A stretch of 14,889 bases of DNA from contig CAUBGU010000036.1 in NCBI GenBank assembly GCA_958435545.1, positions 1-14,889 on the forward strand, read 5' to 3'. Below, in pieces: positions 14,548-14,889 of the stretch. A model generated the notes under the pieces. The model did not search any database. It saw only the letters and a list, made by a program, of their open reading frames with translations, and was not told the origin of the DNA. The stretch is from an uncultured Collinsella sp. (GTDB lineage Bacteria > Actinomycetota > Coriobacteriia > Coriobacteriales > Coriobacteriaceae). Both the position numbers and the translations under genes were made by a program. Position 1 is the stretch's first letter, and every line of letters begins with the position of its first letter.

Positions 14548-14889
14548 TACTGCAACCTTCCCGTCAGATACACGCCCGACACATCGCGCACGCGCTCAAC
14601 CAGATCGCGGAACTTCATTAAGAACGCGACCTGCTGGGCATGCAGGCCAAAGTCGTCGTCGAACACCGAGATGCCGGCCTTGGCCGACCCGCGAAAACCG
14701 CGCTCGTCGAGTAGCGTGTCGCAAGCCTCGAGCAGCGACGGCACCGCCGCCTTGTCAAGCTGGCACTCGCCAAAGGAGCGGATGGCCTCGAACTTGGTCT
14801 TGGCCTCCCCCTCCGGCAGCGCGTCGACGAGCGAATAGAACACATCCACCGGCACCGACAGGCGCGGCTCAAAGCAGTCGAGCACGCCG
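14547..14889 (-). CDS. hycH: Formate hydrogenlyase maturation protein HycH (3' part)
   Basis: Partial: the reading frame is open to the right edge, so the N-terminus is missing. The visible 113 or so residues start near LDCFEPRLSVPVDVFYSL, which corresponds to IDCLEAALTCPWDEYLAW of E. coli HycH about 40 residues into that protein. Both end with a similar tail (VSGVYLTGRLQ against ESAIYLMVRRLRD). HycH is needed for assembly of the E. coli formate hydrogenlyase hydrogenase, though its exact action is unclear. The apparent start near the edge is a GTG inside the gene and not a true start. Its stop overlaps the hycI start, as expected for coupled maturation genes. Confidence 0.85.
   Translation of the reverse strand, partial: GVLDCFEPRLSVPVDVFYSLVDALPEGEAKTKFEAIRSFGECQLDKAAVPSLLEACDTLLDERGFRGSAKAGISVFDDDFGLHAQQVAFLMKFRDLVERVRDVSGVYLTGRLQ

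Noticed and set aside
10376..14838. Long plus-strand frames over the molybdoenzyme, focA, hycI and hycH genes
   Set aside because: They are antisense to clearly conserved proteins and have Arg/His/Gln-rich translations typical of shadow frames in GC-rich DNA.
14547..14885. A complete 112-residue hycH starting near the right edge
   Set aside because: The apparent start is an internal GTG. Comparison with E. coli HycH places it about 40 residues inside the protein, so the gene is cut by the window edge.

Overview
All genes that can be supported lie on the minus strand, so the biological order runs from the right edge to the left. The window is GC-rich and packed with anaerobic metabolism: formate hydrogenlyase maturation, a formate channel, selenocysteine insertion, molybdenum cofactor synthesis, two different molybdenum enzymes and a glutamate dehydrogenase. 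This fits an obligately or strongly anaerobic high-GC gut actinobacterium of the Coriobacteriia, and a Collinsella-like organism is my best guess. That is an inference from gene content and composition; no marker gene is present.

Layout in transcription order. (1) 14889-13165: the 3' part of hycH, then hycI and focA, closed by a strong terminator (13107-13142). This is the tail of a formate hydrogenlyase operon. (2) 13042-10925: a cysteine-type molybdopterin oxidoreductase of the PhsA/PsrA kind, with no export signal and no visible redox partner. (3) 10848-7427: selA and selB, overlapping by four bases. (4) 7277-7181: a tRNA-Sec gene (selC). (5) 7026-5983: mobA and a small DUF3343 (Se/S carrier-like) protein with a cysteine-rich N-terminus. 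(6) 5726-4371: gdhA with its own leader and terminator. (7) 4141-396: a two-gene molybdenum hydroxylase operon, with an FAD subunit followed by a fused [2Fe-2S]/molybdopterin subunit. It resembles the XdhD/YgfM group linked to selenium-dependent molybdenum hydroxylases. (8) 395-1: no gene, but a dense set of palindromic repeats.

How the genes fit together. SelA converts Ser-tRNA-Sec, using selC, to Sec-tRNA-Sec, and SelB delivers it to the ribosome. The natural client would be a selenocysteine formate dehydrogenase of the formate hydrogenlyase complex, but no selenoprotein gene lies in the window. MobA makes the guanine dinucleotide cofactor used by DMSO-reductase-family enzymes such as formate dehydrogenase. 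The DUF3343 protein may handle selenium or sulfur. The left-hand hydroxylase may also use selenium, as a labile cofactor ligand, which would link both halves of the window.

The least explained signals are non-coding. Three copies of a palindrome with conserved TTGCGGTG ends and a covarying inner stem sit at three gene boundaries (81-151, 4221-4295, 7335-7401). A 62-bp-period tandem array of alternately inverted 15-bp arms lies at 189-361. I found no IS element or transposase gene, no CRISPR array and no plus-strand gene that can be supported.
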